NCBI GenBank assembly: GCA_041695325.1
Contig: JBGFRC010000009.1
Coordinates: forward strand, 1-64,000
Origin: SURF-13 sp041695325
GTDB taxonomy: Bacteria > Pseudomonadota > Gammaproteobacteria > SURF-13
Direction of reading: 5' to 3'
DNA: 64,000 nt
Both the position numbers and the translations under genes were made by a program. Positions 25,123 to 33,973 of the stretch are shown one piece after another. The stretch's first letter is position 1; each line of letters begins with the position of its first letter. The notes below the pieces were generated by a model, which was not told the DNA's origin, did no database searches, and saw nothing but the letters and a program-made list of their open reading frames with translations.

Positions 25123-27366
25123 TCAGTCTTCAGGCAAGCGCCGATCCCCCTTGCCAAGCCAGGCGCGCAACTCCGTGGCGGGCACGGGCCGACTGATGTG
25201 ATAACCTTGGGCATAGTCGCAGCCCAGACTCTCCAGCAGCTTGAGCGTCTCACCGTCCTCCACGCCTTCGGCCACCACCTCAAAGCCCAGGTTGTGGCCG
25301 AGGTCAACGATGGAGCGCACGATCATCGCGTCGTTCTCGTTGCACGTCATGTCCAGCACGAAGGATTTGTCTATCTTGAGCGCGTCTATCGGCAACTGCT
25401 TGAGGTAGGTCAGCGATGAATAGCCGGTGCCGAAATCATCAATCGAGACGGCGACGCCCATCGCGCCCAGCTTGCCGAGCACCTCCTGGGCGCGCGTGAT
25501 GTCCGCCATCAGCACGTTCTCGGTGATCTCCATTTCCAATAGCGCCCCGTTGTCCGAATAGTCACTCAGGGCTTCGCGCAGCATCTCGACGAAACGCGGC
25601 GACTGGAAGGTGCGCGGCGACACGTTGACGGCGACGGGCAGCTCGATGCCTTGGGCGCGCCAGGCTTCCGCCTGGGCGGCGGCCTTTTTCAACACCCACT
25701 CGGTAATGGAATTGATGAGGCCGGTTTGCTCGGCGATGGGGAGGAACTGGTCCGGCTCCAGCAGCCCCATCTGTGGATGATGCCAGCGCAGCAACGCCTC
25801 CACGCCCGTCACCCGGCGGCTGTTAAAATGCACCTTGGGCTGGTAGTACAGCTCCAGTCCCTTGCGTTGCAGCGCGTGGCGCAAGTCGCTCGACAGTTGC
25901 AGGCGCTGCGTGGTGTGGTTATCCGCCTCGGCGTTGTAAAACACGTGACCGGTATGGCTGCCCTTGGCGCCGTACATGGCGATGTCGGCGCGCCGCACCA
26001 GGGTGTCCACGTCGCGGCCATGCTCCGGATACAAGGCGATGCCGATGGCGGCGCCGAGATAAATTTCATTGTCCTCATGCCAGAGCGGCTCGCTGAAACA
26101 GGCCAGGACGTTCTCCGCCACCTTGTCCGCGTCCTGCATGCCGTTCTCCACGTCCGGCAGCAGGATGGCGAATTCGTCGCCGCCCAGGCGCGCCAGCGTG
26201 TCGGTCTCGCGCAGCGCGGTGCGCAGGCGCTGCGCGATGGCGTACAGTATCTCGTCCCCGGTCGGATGGCCCAGGGTGTCGTTGATGATCTTGAAGTGAT
26301 TGAGGTCCAGGATCATCACCGCCACCTGGCGCCCGCGCTTGCGGCGCGCGGCGGCGATGGCCTGCGTGACCCGGTCGTACCACAGCATGCGGTTGGGCAG
26401 GCCGGTGAGCGTGTCGGTGGTCGCCAGGCGGCGCAGTTGCTCGCGCGTTTCCTTGGAATCGGAGATGTCTTCCATCACGCCGTCCACGCGCACCACCTTG
26501 CCCTGCGGATTTAAAAACGGGTGAAACACGCGGCTGAACCAGCGCTCGCCGCCGCCGGGGGCGAGCAACCGGCTCTCCACCTCGACGCGCTCGCCCTTCA
26601 GCGCGCGCGCCCAGGCGCGCTCCACCAGCTCACGGTCGGTGGGCACGGTCCAGCCCAGGCAGGGGATGGGCATCTCCGCCGCGATGGGACATATCTGACG
26701 CGAGGTGGGGCTGACGTAGAGCAGGCGGTTGTTCGCCACGTCCACCGACCACAAGAGCTGAGGGATATTCTGCAGCATGCTCTGCACCTGGCTTTGCAGC
26801 TCATCCACTCGGCCCTTTTCCTGGTGCAAGGCGAGCAACGCCGCGTCCCAGTAACCTTCGAGCAGCATGCCCATGTCGCGGAACAGCAATTTGGTGACGG
26901 CGTCCTCCAGCGCGGCGCGGTGCGGCGCCTCGATGTCGGTGGAGCTCGCCATGATGGTTTGCAGATGATCCAGGTACAGCCAGTACGCCCCCATGATCCA
27001 CACCGGCTCGATGTTGTAACGGTAATGCACCTCGCCGATGTGCACCATGTGCGCGGCCGACTCCGCGCTTACGTTGCCGGAGAGCAGCTCAACCAGGTGT
27101 TCCGTCTGCCGTTTGACGAGGTGCTCAATGTGATTGCCTCGCGCCTGATAGGCCTCCAGCACCTGCGCCGTGGCCGGAAAGGCGAACAGGTAGTCGTAAA
27201 AAATGCGCGCAAAGCGCTCCTTGCCCTGCAGCAGCACCTCGCGGTAGCGCGCCAGGATGGTGAGATCATTTTCATTGACGTGGAGAAATTGCAGAAACTG
27301 CTGATTAAGAGCGGGGGACTCTTTACGCGCGCTGCCCTCCTCGTTTTTCTGTAACTGTCCCTGCAT
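25123..27366 (-). CDS. protoglobin-PAS-GGDEF-EAL oxygen-sensor-like c-di-GMP enzyme
   Basis: About 747 residues. The N-terminal globin-coupled sensor domain (about 20-185) has HIGEVHYRYNIEPVWIMGAYWLY; His114 is the likely proximal haem ligand. PAS/PAC domain about 205-330 (IPQLLWSVDVANNRLLYVSPTS... VDGVMEDISDSK). The GGDEF domain is intact (LGGDEFAILLPD). The EAL domain is intact (VEALLRWHHP, EITENVLM, DDFGTGYSSLTYLKQLP, KIDKSF, AEGVED). It resembles the direct oxygen sensor DosC class, with an added phosphodiesterase domain. The ATG at 27366 (MQGQLQ) is chosen over an upstream start. It sits between fliK and fliL, where the standard locus has no gene, so an aerotaxis-linked role is plausible. 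Confidence 0.9.
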   Translation of the reverse strand: MQGQLQKNEEGSARKESPALNQQFLQFLHVNENDLTILARYREVLLQGKERFARIFYDYLFAFPATAQVLEAYQARGNHIEHLVKRQTEHLVELLSGNVSAESAAHMVHIGEVHYRYNIEPVWIMGAYWLYLDHLQTIMASSTDIEAPHRAALEDAVTKLLFRDMGMLLEGYWDAALLALHQEKGRVDELQSQVQSMLQNIPQLLWSVDVANNRLLYVSPTSRQICPIAAEMPIPCLGWTVPTDRELVERAWARALKGERVEVESRLLAPGGGERWFSRVFHPFLNPQGKVVRVDGVMEDISDSKETREQLRRLATTDTLTGLPNRMLWYDRVTQAIAAARRKRGRQVAVMILDLNHFKIINDTLGHPTGDEILYAIAQRLRTALRETDTLARLGGDEFAILLPDVENGMQDADKVAENVLACFSEPLWHEDNEIYLGAAIGIALYPEHGRDVDTLVRRADIAMYGAKGSHTGHVFYNAEADNHTTQRLQLSSDLRHALQRKGLELYYQPKVHFNSRRVTGVEALLRWHHPQMGLLEPDQFLPIAEQTGLINSITEWVLKKAAAQAEAWRAQGIELPVAVNVSPRTFQSPRFVEMLREALSDYSDNGALLEMEITENVLMADITRAQEVLGKLGAMGVAVSIDDFGTGYSSLTYLKQLPIDALKIDKSFVLDMTCNENDAMIVRSIVDLGHNLGFEVVAEGVEDGETLKLLESLGCDYAQGYHISRPVPATELRAWLGKGDRRLPED

Positions 27367-27460
27367 GCCGTCTCCGCGGGCCCGGAAATTGTGAATACTA
27401 ACACAAATTTTACCGGTTTTAACATCCGGCCGCCCCCGGCAAATCAAACCTCGTCGCCGG

Positions 27461-27509
27461 GACGGAGGACGGAGGACCGGGGACGGAAGCCTGTCCTCTG
27501 TCCTCTGTG
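27461..27509. repeat. imperfect inverted repeat of GGAGGAC heptads
   Basis: Tandem GGAGGAC units (27461-27477) face tandem GTCCTCT units (27493-27509) across a short loop, just downstream of the chemoreceptor gene. The 156-bp gap otherwise holds only the promoter region of the preceding gene. It might act as a weak terminator or be a degenerate repeat. Confidence 0.5.
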
Positions 27510-27522
27510 TTCTGGAATGCCG

Positions 27523-29160
27523 TTACACCTTGAAGTGCCCCACCAGGGACTGCAACTGCACCGCCAACTTGGCGAAGTTTTTGTTGGAAGACGCCACCTG
27601 CTGCGCATCCTGCGCGGTTTGACCGGCGATCTGGCTGATGCTCACGATATTGCGGTTGATTTCCTCGGCCACCGCGCTCTGCTCCTCGGCGGCGGAGGCG
27701 ATCTGGGTGTTCATGTCGGTGATGGTAGAGACCACCTTGGTGATCGCCTCCAGCGAGGCTCCCGCCTTGGCCGCCTGCTCCACGCTCTTTTGCGCCCCGC
27801 TCTTGCCTTCCTGCATCACCTTGACCGCGTCCTTGGCGCCAGCCTGCAGCCGCTCGATCATCTGCCGGATCTCCTGGGTGGATTGCTGGGTGCGTTGCGC
27901 CAGGGTGCGGACCTCGTCGGCCACCACCGCAAAACCCCGCCCCTGTTCCCCGGCACGCGCGGCTTCAATGGCCGCATTGAGGGCCAGTAAATTGGTCTGT
28001 TCGGCAATGCCCTTGATCACGTCCAGCACCACGCCGATGCCGGTGCTGTCCTGCTCCAGCTTCTGGATCACCTGGCTCGCCTTCTCCACCTCGCCCGCCA
28101 GGCTGTCTATGGCTTCAATGGTTTCGCTCACCACGCGCTTGCCCTGACCGGCTTCCTCGTCGGCCTGGTGCGCGGCGTTCGCCGCCGACGACGCGCTGCG
28201 CGCCACTTCCTGCACCGTCGCCGACATCTCGTTCATCGCCGTCGCCACCTGGTCCGTCTCCCCTTGCTGGCGCTTCACGCCGGCGCTGGTCTGTTCGGTC
28301 AACGCGGCCATCTCCTCGGCGGAAGAGGCGAGCTTGCCGGTGAAGCCGGTGATCTCCATCACCAGGTCGCGCAGCTTGCCGGCGAACGCGTTGAACCAAT
28401 GCGCCAGCTCGCCCATTTCATCGTTTGACGTCTCGTCCAGCCGCTTGGTCAGATCGCCTTCGCCCTCGGCGATGTCCTTGACCCGCTCCTTCATCACTTG
28501 CAGCGGCTTGACCACCACCTTGCCGAGCAACAGGCTCACCACGACCAGGCCGGCAATGAACAAGCCCGACTTGACGGCCACGTCATACCACAGGTCGCGC
28601 TGCATGGCGCCGTCCAGCGCCGCCATCGAGTAGCTAATGCGGACCGCGCCGTTGACGCTACCGGACGGCACCGTGTGGCATTGCAGGCAATCCACCCCAC
28701 GGGTGTTGTTGGTGGCGCGGAACGGCGTGATAACGGTTACCGTGCGCGCGCCGTTGACCTCGCCGACCTTCAGAATCTCCTTGCCCTCCAGCGCCGCCCG
28801 GTCCATCTCGTCCACCGCCGCCCCTTCCGGCAGCCCGGGGCCGAACTGGCCGCTCACCGGCGCGCCGCGGTTGACGCGCGCCTCCAGCACGCCGGGGCGC
28901 TTCAGTATCTTGTCGCGCAGGATGGTGCGCTGGTCCATGGCGCCCACCAGCATCAGGGTGTTGAGGCTGTCGAAATAGAAGGTGGTCATGTCCTTGACCT
29001 CCTCAATGGTCCTGTTCAGGATGCGCTGCCGCTCGCTCTGGTAGGAATAAACCGTGGTCACCACGGCCACCGTCACGAAAATCAAGGCGACGGACAGATT
29101 AATCTTGAAGCGCACCGACATGCGCTTCATACCGAACATACCGCTGATGGTCTTAAACAT
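27523..29160 (-). CDS. methyl-accepting chemotaxis protein with periplasmic c-type haem motif
   Basis: 545 residues: TM1 about 20-40; a periplasmic sensor domain containing one CLQCH haem-attachment site (158-162, VDCLQCHTVPSG); TM2 about 196-213; HAMP about 214-266; then the signalling domain with its hairpin tip IAEQTNLLALNAAIEAARAGEQGRGFAVVADEVRTLAQRT. This architecture matches receptors with a periplasmic PAS-type c-haem domain, such as those studied in Geobacter, which sense redox state or small ligands. It lies 41 bp after fliK. Ligand unknown; a redox or gas role is inferred from the haem motif. Confidence 0.92.
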   Translation of the reverse strand: MFKTISGMFGMKRMSVRFKINLSVALIFVTVAVVTTVYSYQSERQRILNRTIEEVKDMTTFYFDSLNTLMLVGAMDQRTILRDKILKRPGVLEARVNRGAPVSGQFGPGLPEGAAVDEMDRAALEGKEILKVGEVNGARTVTVITPFRATNNTRGVDCLQCHTVPSGSVNGAVRISYSMAALDGAMQRDLWYDVAVKSGLFIAGLVVVSLLLGKVVVKPLQVMKERVKDIAEGEGDLTKRLDETSNDEMGELAHWFNAFAGKLRDLVMEITGFTGKLASSAEEMAALTEQTSAGVKRQQGETDQVATAMNEMSATVQEVARSASSAANAAHQADEEAGQGKRVVSETIEAIDSLAGEVEKASQVIQKLEQDSTGIGVVLDVIKGIAEQTNLLALNAAIEAARAGEQGRGFAVVADEVRTLAQRTQQSTQEIRQMIERLQAGAKDAVKVMQEGKSGAQKSVEQAAKAGASLEAITKVVSTITDMNTQIASAAEEQSAVAEEINRNIVSISQIAGQTAQDAQQVASSNKNFAKLAVQLQSLVGHFKV

Positions 29161-29201
29161 GGCACTATCCTCGTTAAAAATGACATTTCCCGGAATTACC
29201 G

Positions 29202-30386
29202 CTAGGCATAAAGGTCTATCACCCCATCGGCGGGGCGCAGCAAGCGTATTGAAGGCGTTTCATCTCCCGCGCCGTCACTGTTCCGCATCGCGCCGCGCGG
29301 GTAATCGTCTCCGCCGTAGCGTGACTCACGCTGTTCGGCAAACGACTGCTGTGAAATATTGACTTGCCCCAGGGTCAGGCCGCTTGCGTTCAGCATCTCG
29401 CGCAATTTCGGCAGCGCGGCTTCCAGCGCGTCGCGCACCGCGGGGTGCTGGGCGCTGAAGGCGATGCTGGCCTCATCCTGCTCCACGGACACGCGCAATT
29501 CGAGCGGCCCCAGGTGCGGCGGGTTAAGCCGCAACTGCGCAATCTGATGATCCTGCTTCACCATCCACAGCACACGATGCCCCAGCGACTCGCTCCAGCC
29601 GCGCTGCTCCAGCGGCAGCGGCAGTTGCAAGCTGACCGGCGCATTGACCGGGGCCGGGTTGACTTGTTGCGTGACCGGCGTCGCCGTGACGGCGCCCGCC
29701 GTTACCAGTTCATTGGAGCTTGCCGGCGAATTCGCCGGCGCAAGCAGCGGCGCGTTGATTTGATCGGTATCAGAAACGGCGGTCTGCGCCGCGGCGCCCG
29801 TGTTCGCCTGGGCGGACGGTGCGGCAACGCCGTGCTCGGATTGAACCATGGGCATCGCGCCCTCCACCCGGTCGGCTTGCGCCGCGTCCTGGGTCAGGCC
29901 GGGCAGGATCGTCAAATCCCGGGACGAGGTTTCAGCCCCGCCCGGACGCAACACCACGACATTGTCCGCCGGCGCTTGAGCCGCGGCGGATACTGGCAAT
30001 GGCAGTTGCGGAGACAGCGCATGATCCGCTCCTCCACCGCCCGCGTTATCCATGGTTCCGTCCGCCCGCATAAGATCTTTATCGGCCGCACCGGGCGGAA
30101 GATTAATCCATTTCCCTGCACCGTCACCCGCCGGCGCGCCGGAAATGGCCGCGAAAGACGGCTCCGGCAAAACCTGACCGCGGGAGGTGACACCGTTGCC
30201 GCCCGCCGTCGCCCGCCCCGGGTTCTGTCCGCCGCCTTCCGGCAGCGTGCGTGCGGCGAGCTGCGCGCTCAGCGCCTCGGCGAAGACGCCGTCAGCCGGC
30301 GCGTCCGGCGGCGACACCACGCCATCCGCCGGCGGCGAATTCACCGCCATTGGTTGAACGGGGAGAGAAGATAAAGCTTCCGGCAT
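29202..30386 (-). CDS. fliK: FliK, flagellar hook-length control protein
   Basis: 394 residues. A low-complexity Ala/Gly/Pro-rich ruler region (about 1-255) precedes the conserved C-terminal domain (LPLPLEQRGWSESLGHRVLWMV, AQLRLNPPHLGPLELRVSV, AFSAQHPAVRDALEAALPKLREMLNASGL). It measures hook length and triggers the FlhB specificity switch. The ATG follows TTAAGGAGCGG and lies downstream of a sigma-54 promoter. Confidence 0.93.
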   Translation of the reverse strand: MPEALSSLPVQPMAVNSPPADGVVSPPDAPADGVFAEALSAQLAARTLPEGGGQNPGRATAGGNGVTSRGQVLPEPSFAAISGAPAGDGAGKWINLPPGAADKDLMRADGTMDNAGGGGADHALSPQLPLPVSAAAQAPADNVVVLRPGGAETSSRDLTILPGLTQDAAQADRVEGAMPMVQSEHGVAAPSAQANTGAAAQTAVSDTDQINAPLLAPANSPASSNELVTAGAVTATPVTQQVNPAPVNAPVSLQLPLPLEQRGWSESLGHRVLWMVKQDHQIAQLRLNPPHLGPLELRVSVEQDEASIAFSAQHPAVRDALEAALPKLREMLNASGLTLGQVNISQQSFAEQRESRYGGDDYPRGAMRNSDGAGDETPSIRLLRPADGVIDLYA

Positions 30387-30426
30387 GACCGCTCCTTAAA
30401 ACTCGTGTGAATGCCGAGTTAAGGAG

Positions 30427-30442
30427 GCAATTTATATGCCAA
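30427..30442 (-). promoter_or_regulatory. sigma-54 promoter upstream of fliK
   Basis: Minus strand TTGGCATATAAATTGC with GG at 30440-30439 and GC at 30428-30427, 10 nt apart. This is a close match to the -24/-12 consensus. Predicted start near 30415, giving a leader of about 29 nt before fliK. Confidence 0.8.
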
Positions 30443-30478
30443 ACGAAGTGACGGTTGATATTTGGAACTTACAGCCGG

Positions 30479-30811
30479 CTAGCCGGTATTCGTGGCTCGA
30501 AGATCAATCTTAAGTTTAGATAGATAGTTGACCCACAGGCGGTAACCGAGCAGCAGCGCCAGGTGGCTCAACACGTGCAGGCAGGCGTAGAAAAATGCAA
30601 ACAGACCCAGCATGCGGCGCAGCTTGATCAAGCTGTTCCAGCCTGTGAGCTTGCGCAGCGGCGTCACGCACAAGGTAATCAACAGCAGCCGCAGCGCCCG
30701 GTCGCCCAGCCCGCGCGTGAATTTTTCTATCGGCTTGGCGCCCAGTTGGCCGGTCAACGCAAGCATGACGAGCCAGGCCAGCGGAACCAGGCGGGCCGTA
30801 AAAACCAGCGG
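30479..30811 (-). pseudogene. msrQ: msrQ (yedZ) remnant, truncated at both ends
   Basis: The minus-strand frame reads PLVFTARLVPLAWLV...ALTGQLGAKPIEKFTRGLGDRALRLLLI...TPLRKLTGWNSLIKLRRMLGLFAFFYACLHVLSHLALLLGYRLW. This matches the N-terminal half of MsrQ, the haem membrane subunit of the MsrPQ periplasmic Met-sulfoxide reductase. A TAG (30814-30812) directly precedes PLVF. After GYRLW the frame runs into unrelated VNYLSKLKIDLRATNTG and stops, so the later helices are missing. No msrP is nearby. The 3' break is near 30530. The reading can start internally at 30766, but a functional product is unlikely. Confidence 0.82.
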
Positions 30812-30832
30812 CTACACGTAACACACGCGCAT

Positions 30833-30864
30833 AAAAAAGCCCCGGCGGTCGCCCGCCGGGGCTT
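30833..30864 (-). terminator. intrinsic terminator of the Bax-inhibitor-1 family gene
   Basis: A perfect 12-bp stem AAGCCCCGGCGG/CCGCCGGGGCTT with a 4-nt loop, followed on the minus strand by a run of T. It lies 23 bp beyond the stop of the gene at 30888. Confidence 0.92.
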
Positions 30865-30887
30865 GAGAATTCAATGGCTTGCCGCGC

Positions 30888-31562
30888 TCACTCGTTGTTG
30901 TTAAAAGCGCCAAGCAGATGCAGCAGGCTGGCAAACAGATTGTAAATACTTACATAGAGCGTAACCGTAGCCAGAATATAATTGGTTTCCCCGCCGTTCA
31001 CGATCCGGCTGGTTTCATACAGGATCAAGCCGCACATCAACAATACGAACATGGCCGACGCGCCCAGCGCCAGTCCCGGCAGGCTGAAAAACAGTGCGCC
31101 CAGGCCGGCCAGAAACGCCACCAGAATTCCGGCCATGAGGAAACCGCCCATGAAGCTGAAATCCCTGCGCGAGGTAAGCGCATACGCCGACAGCCCGATG
31201 AAGATCGCGCCCGTGCCGCCCAGCGCCATCATCACGATTTGGTGGCCGTTCGGCAAATTGAGATAGGCATTCAGTATCGGCCCCAGGGTCAAGCCCATGA
31301 AGCCGGTGAGCGCGAACACGGAAGCCAGGCCCCAGGCGCTGTTTTGCAGCTTGTAAGTCAGGAATAACAAGCCAAAATACCCCAGCAAGGTAATAATGAT
31401 GCCGGGGTGCGGCAGATTCAGCGCCATCGAAATCCCAGCGCTCGCGGCACTGAACAACAACGTCATCGCCAGCAATAGATAGGTGTTGCGGATCAGCTTG
31501 TTGCTGACGACGACCGCTTCCGTAGCGCGTGCGGCAGCGGTCTGATAGGGGTATGTGCTCAT
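30888..31562 (-). CDS. Bax inhibitor-1/YccA family membrane protein
   Basis: 224 residues with seven predicted membrane helices after a short cytoplasmic N terminus. It carries family segments NTYLLLAMTLLFSAASAGISM, GFMGLTLGPILNAYL and LILYETSRIVNGGETNYILATVTLYVSIYNLFASLLHLLG. The last contains the Asn/Tyr-rich YNLF motif. The ATG at 31562 (MSTYPYQ) has AGGAG before it; a longer in-frame start crosses a hairpin and is rejected. In bacteria the family includes YccA, a modulator of the FtsH protease, and calcium-leak channels. Exact role here unknown. Confidence 0.9.
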   Translation of the reverse strand: MSTYPYQTAAARATEAVVVSNKLIRNTYLLLAMTLLFSAASAGISMALNLPHPGIIITLLGYFGLLFLTYKLQNSAWGLASVFALTGFMGLTLGPILNAYLNLPNGHQIVMMALGGTGAIFIGLSAYALTSRRDFSFMGGFLMAGILVAFLAGLGALFFSLPGLALGASAMFVLLMCGLILYETSRIVNGGETNYILATVTLYVSIYNLFASLLHLLGAFNNNE

Positions 31563-31620
31563 AGCTGAACTCCTGAATTTCAAAGGGTTTTTACCGGTAT
31601 GTGGGACCAGCCGAAACGGC

Positions 31621-31647
31621 GTACCTGAGCCGAAACGGCTCAGGTAC
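31621..31647. repeat. perfect hairpin upstream of the Bax-inhibitor-1 family gene
   Basis: GTACCTGAGCC / GGCTCAGGTAC, an 11-bp stem with a GAAAC loop, about 60 bp upstream of the start codon. The word AGCCGAAACGGC is also repeated at 31610-31621. It could be a transcription factor site or lie in the 5' leader. Confidence 0.65.
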
Positions 31648-31719
31648 ATAGCATACGTAATTTTGCGCAAAGATCAATAGCTGGCGATAGCGGGCGGTTT
31701 TCGGTATCCTGCCTTGCCG

Positions 31720-31809
31720 GGAGGCGTGGCCGAGCGGTTTAAGGCACTGGTCTTGAAAACCAGCAAGGGCTTACGCCCTTCGTGAGTTCGAATCTCACCG
31801 CCTCCGCCA
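31720..31809 (+). tRNA. tRNA-Ser (anticodon UGA)
   Basis: 90 nt including an encoded CCA. Acceptor stem GGAGGCG/CGCCTCC, D-arm GGCCGAGCGGTTTAAGGC, anticodon loop CTTGAAA (anticodon TGA), a long variable arm with stem AGGGC/GCCCT typical of class II tRNA-Ser, and T-arm GTGAG-TTCGAAT-CTCAC. It reads UCA and other UCN codons. The 3' end touches the argA stop codon on the other strand. Confidence 0.97.
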
Positions 31810-33183
31810 TTATACCTTCTTCACCAGCACCTTCGAGTTGCGCTGGTAGTTGTACAACTGCCGGCGCGCCACCGGCAGATCTTGCAGGCTGCCCGGCTGG
31901 AAGCCGCGCTCGGCGAACCAGTGCGGCGCGTGGGTGGTGAGCACGAACAGGCGTTTGATTTTCTGCTGCCTGGCCTTGCGTTCGACTTGCTCCAGCAGCG
32001 CCTCGCCGCGTCCGGCGTCGCGGTAATCCGGGTGCACGGCCAGGCAGGCGAGCTCTCCAACGTGTTCCTTGGCGTAGGGGTAGAGCGCGGCGCAGGCGAT
32101 CACCGCGCCGTCACGTTCCATGACGGTGAAATGGCCGATCTCGGTTTCCAGCCGCTCGCGTGAGCGGCGCACCAGCACGCCCTCTTGTTCCAGCGGCGCG
32201 ACGAGCTCCAGTATGCCGCCGACATCTTCTATCGTTGCGGTGCGCGTGCCTTCGTAGACGTCGCCCGCGATGAGCGTGCCGATGCCGTCGCGCGTGAATA
32301 ATTCGAGCAGCAGTGCGCCATCGGCGCGGCGGCTGATGAGATGCGCGCGCCGCACGCCGTTGCGGCACGCCTGCACGGCGCAGGCAAGGTGACGCCTCAC
32401 ATCGGCATCCAACGCACGTTTGGTCGCTCCCGGCATCCTGCCTCCCGCGACACTAGCACGTCCCTGTGTGTCGCCGGACAGCAGCTTCTGCGCCTCGCTC
32501 AGCGTCAGTTGCCGGATTAAACTTTTCTTCTCATCTACCAGGCCGGGCCCTTCTGTCAGGCATAACAGTTTGTCCGCGCGCAATTCCACCGCCACGGCGG
32601 TGGCGACGTCTTCCGCGCTCAAGTTGAACACCTCGCCGGTGGGCGAATAGCCAAGGGGCGAAATCAACACCACGGCGTTGTCGTCCAGCGCCTTTTGCAG
32701 CGCCTGCGCGTCCACCCGCCGCACCTCGCCGGTGTGCTCGAAATCCACCCCCCCGCGCACGCCGAGCGGGCGCGCGGTGATGAAGTTGCCGGAGGCGACG
32801 CGGATGCGAGCGCCCGCCATGGGAGAATTGGCCACGCCCATGGAGAGCAAGGCCTCGATCTCCACCCGCAGCGCGCCCGCCGCCTGCTTCACGCAGGCTA
32901 GCGCCGCGGCGCCGGTCACGCGCAGGCCGTTGTGATAACGGGTTTTGACGCCGCGTTCGCGCAACACCCGTTCAATCTGCGGGCGCGCGCCGTGCACCAG
33001 CGCCAGCCGCACACCCAGGGTGTTAAGCAGCGCGACGTCGTGGATGAAGTGGGGAAAGCGCGCATCGGCCGCCATCTCGCCGCCGAAGGCGATGACAAAC
33101 GTGCGCCCGCGATGCGCCTTGATATAAGGCGCGGCATGGCGGAACCAGTTTACAAACGCGGCGTTGTTGTTCTTTTCCGGCAC
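31810..33183 (-). CDS. argA: N-acetylglutamate synthase ArgA
   Basis: 457 residues. The N-terminal amino-acid-kinase-like domain (about 20-290; FVIAFGGEMAADARFPHFIHDVALLNTLGVRLALVHGARPQI) and the C-terminal GNAT acetyltransferase domain (LACLAVHPDYRDAGRGEALLEQVE, LFVLTTHAPHWFAERGFQ) are the classical ArgA arrangement. It transfers acetyl from acetyl-CoA to glutamate, the first step of arginine synthesis, and is usually inhibited by arginine. Confidence 0.96.
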   Translation of the reverse strand: MPEKNNNAAFVNWFRHAAPYIKAHRGRTFVIAFGGEMAADARFPHFIHDVALLNTLGVRLALVHGARPQIERVLRERGVKTRYHNGLRVTGAAALACVKQAAGALRVEIEALLSMGVANSPMAGARIRVASGNFITARPLGVRGGVDFEHTGEVRRVDAQALQKALDDNAVVLISPLGYSPTGEVFNLSAEDVATAVAVELRADKLLCLTEGPGLVDEKKSLIRQLTLSEAQKLLSGDTQGRASVAGGRMPGATKRALDADVRRHLACAVQACRNGVRRAHLISRRADGALLLELFTRDGIGTLIAGDVYEGTRTATIEDVGGILELVAPLEQEGVLVRRSRERLETEIGHFTVMERDGAVIACAALYPYAKEHVGELACLAVHPDYRDAGRGEALLEQVERKARQQKIKRLFVLTTHAPHWFAERGFQPGSLQDLPVARRQLYNYQRNSKVLVKKV

Positions 33184-33231
33184 GGGGGGCTCTCGATGAG
33201 GGCCTTATTATACCCGCCAGCCCCCGCAAGA

Positions 33232-33630
33232 CTATGGTTTTTTCTCGAGCTTCAGCGCGGCGGAATTGATGCAGTAACGCAGGCCGGTGGGCTTGGGGCC
33301 GTCGGGAAATACATGACCGAGATGAGCGTCGCACACGCTGCACAGTACTTCGGTCCTGCGCATGAACAGGCCGTGGTCCTCCCTGGTGCTTATCGCCTCC
33401 TGCTTCATCGGCGCCCAGTAGCTCGGCCAGCCGGTGCCGGAGTCAAATTTTTGTTCCGAGCTGAACAGCTCGTTGCCGCAACACACGCAGCGGTAAATAC
33501 CCGCGTCCTTGGTGGCGTGATATTCGCCGCTGAACGCGCGCTCGGTGCCGTGCTTGCGCGTGATTTCATACTGCCGCGGCGTGAGCTGCTGTTTCCACTC
33601 CGTATCGGATTTGACCACCTTCTCTTTCAC
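33232..33630 (-). CDS. msrB: peptide methionine-R-sulfoxide reductase MsrB
   Basis: 132 residues. Zinc ligands CVCC and CSVC, the catalytic Cys in LRYCINSAAL, and FDSGTGWPSYW are all present. It reduces Met-R-sulfoxide in proteins with thioredoxin. The GTG at 33630 is preceded by AGGAGA at correct spacing; a longer in-frame start would overlap higA. Confidence 0.95.
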   Translation of the reverse strand: MKEKVVKSDTEWKQQLTPRQYEITRKHGTERAFSGEYHATKDAGIYRCVCCGNELFSSEQKFDSGTGWPSYWAPMKQEAISTREDHGLFMRRTEVLCSVCDAHLGHVFPDGPKPTGLRYCINSAALKLEKKP

Positions 33631-33664
33631 CGCGAAATCTCCTTCCGTAAGGATCGCGGCGCCA

Positions 33665-33964
33665 TCAGGCCGCGCGCGGCCGTACTTCCCGATCCAACCG
33701 GCTCGCCAGACGATCCTCAGCCATGTCCAGATCATAGTCCATCTGCAAGCCGATCCAGAATTGAGCGGACATATTGAAATAACGCGCGAGGCGCAATGCC
33801 GTATCGGCCGTTACCGCGCGCTTCTCGTGCACAATTTCGTTGATACGGCGCGCCGGAACCCCGATATCAAGCGCCAACCGGCTCTGGCTGAGACCAAGGG
33901 GCAGCAAAAATTCCTCCAGCAGTACTTCGCCGGGATGAACAGGGCTGAGCTTCTTTTCTTTCAT
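33665..33964 (-). CDS. higA: HigA-type antitoxin (XRE helix-turn-helix), toxin partner lost
   Basis: 99 residues: SPVHPGEVLLEEFLLPLGLSQSRLALDIGVPARRINEIVHEKRAVTADTALRLARYFNMSAQFWIGLQMDYDL is a classic HigA/VapI-type HTH antitoxin. In such modules the toxin gene higB lies immediately upstream. Here only its last codons survive (33974-34009), so the antitoxin is an orphan. It could still act as a DNA-binding regulator or neutralise toxins encoded elsewhere. Confidence 0.9.
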   Translation of the reverse strand: MKEKKLSPVHPGEVLLEEFLLPLGLSQSRLALDIGVPARRINEIVHEKRAVTADTALRLARYFNMSAQFWIGLQMDYDLDMAEDRLASRLDREVRPRAA

Positions 33965-33973
33965 GCGCGAATC

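Noticed and set aside
30812..30814. Possible stop-codon readthrough in msrQ
   Set aside because: The 3' half of the gene is also missing, so decay is the simpler explanation.
31720..31809. tRNA-Ser as attachment site of the island
   Set aside because: The island begins about 8 kb away and no duplicate of the tRNA 3' end was seen near its borders.
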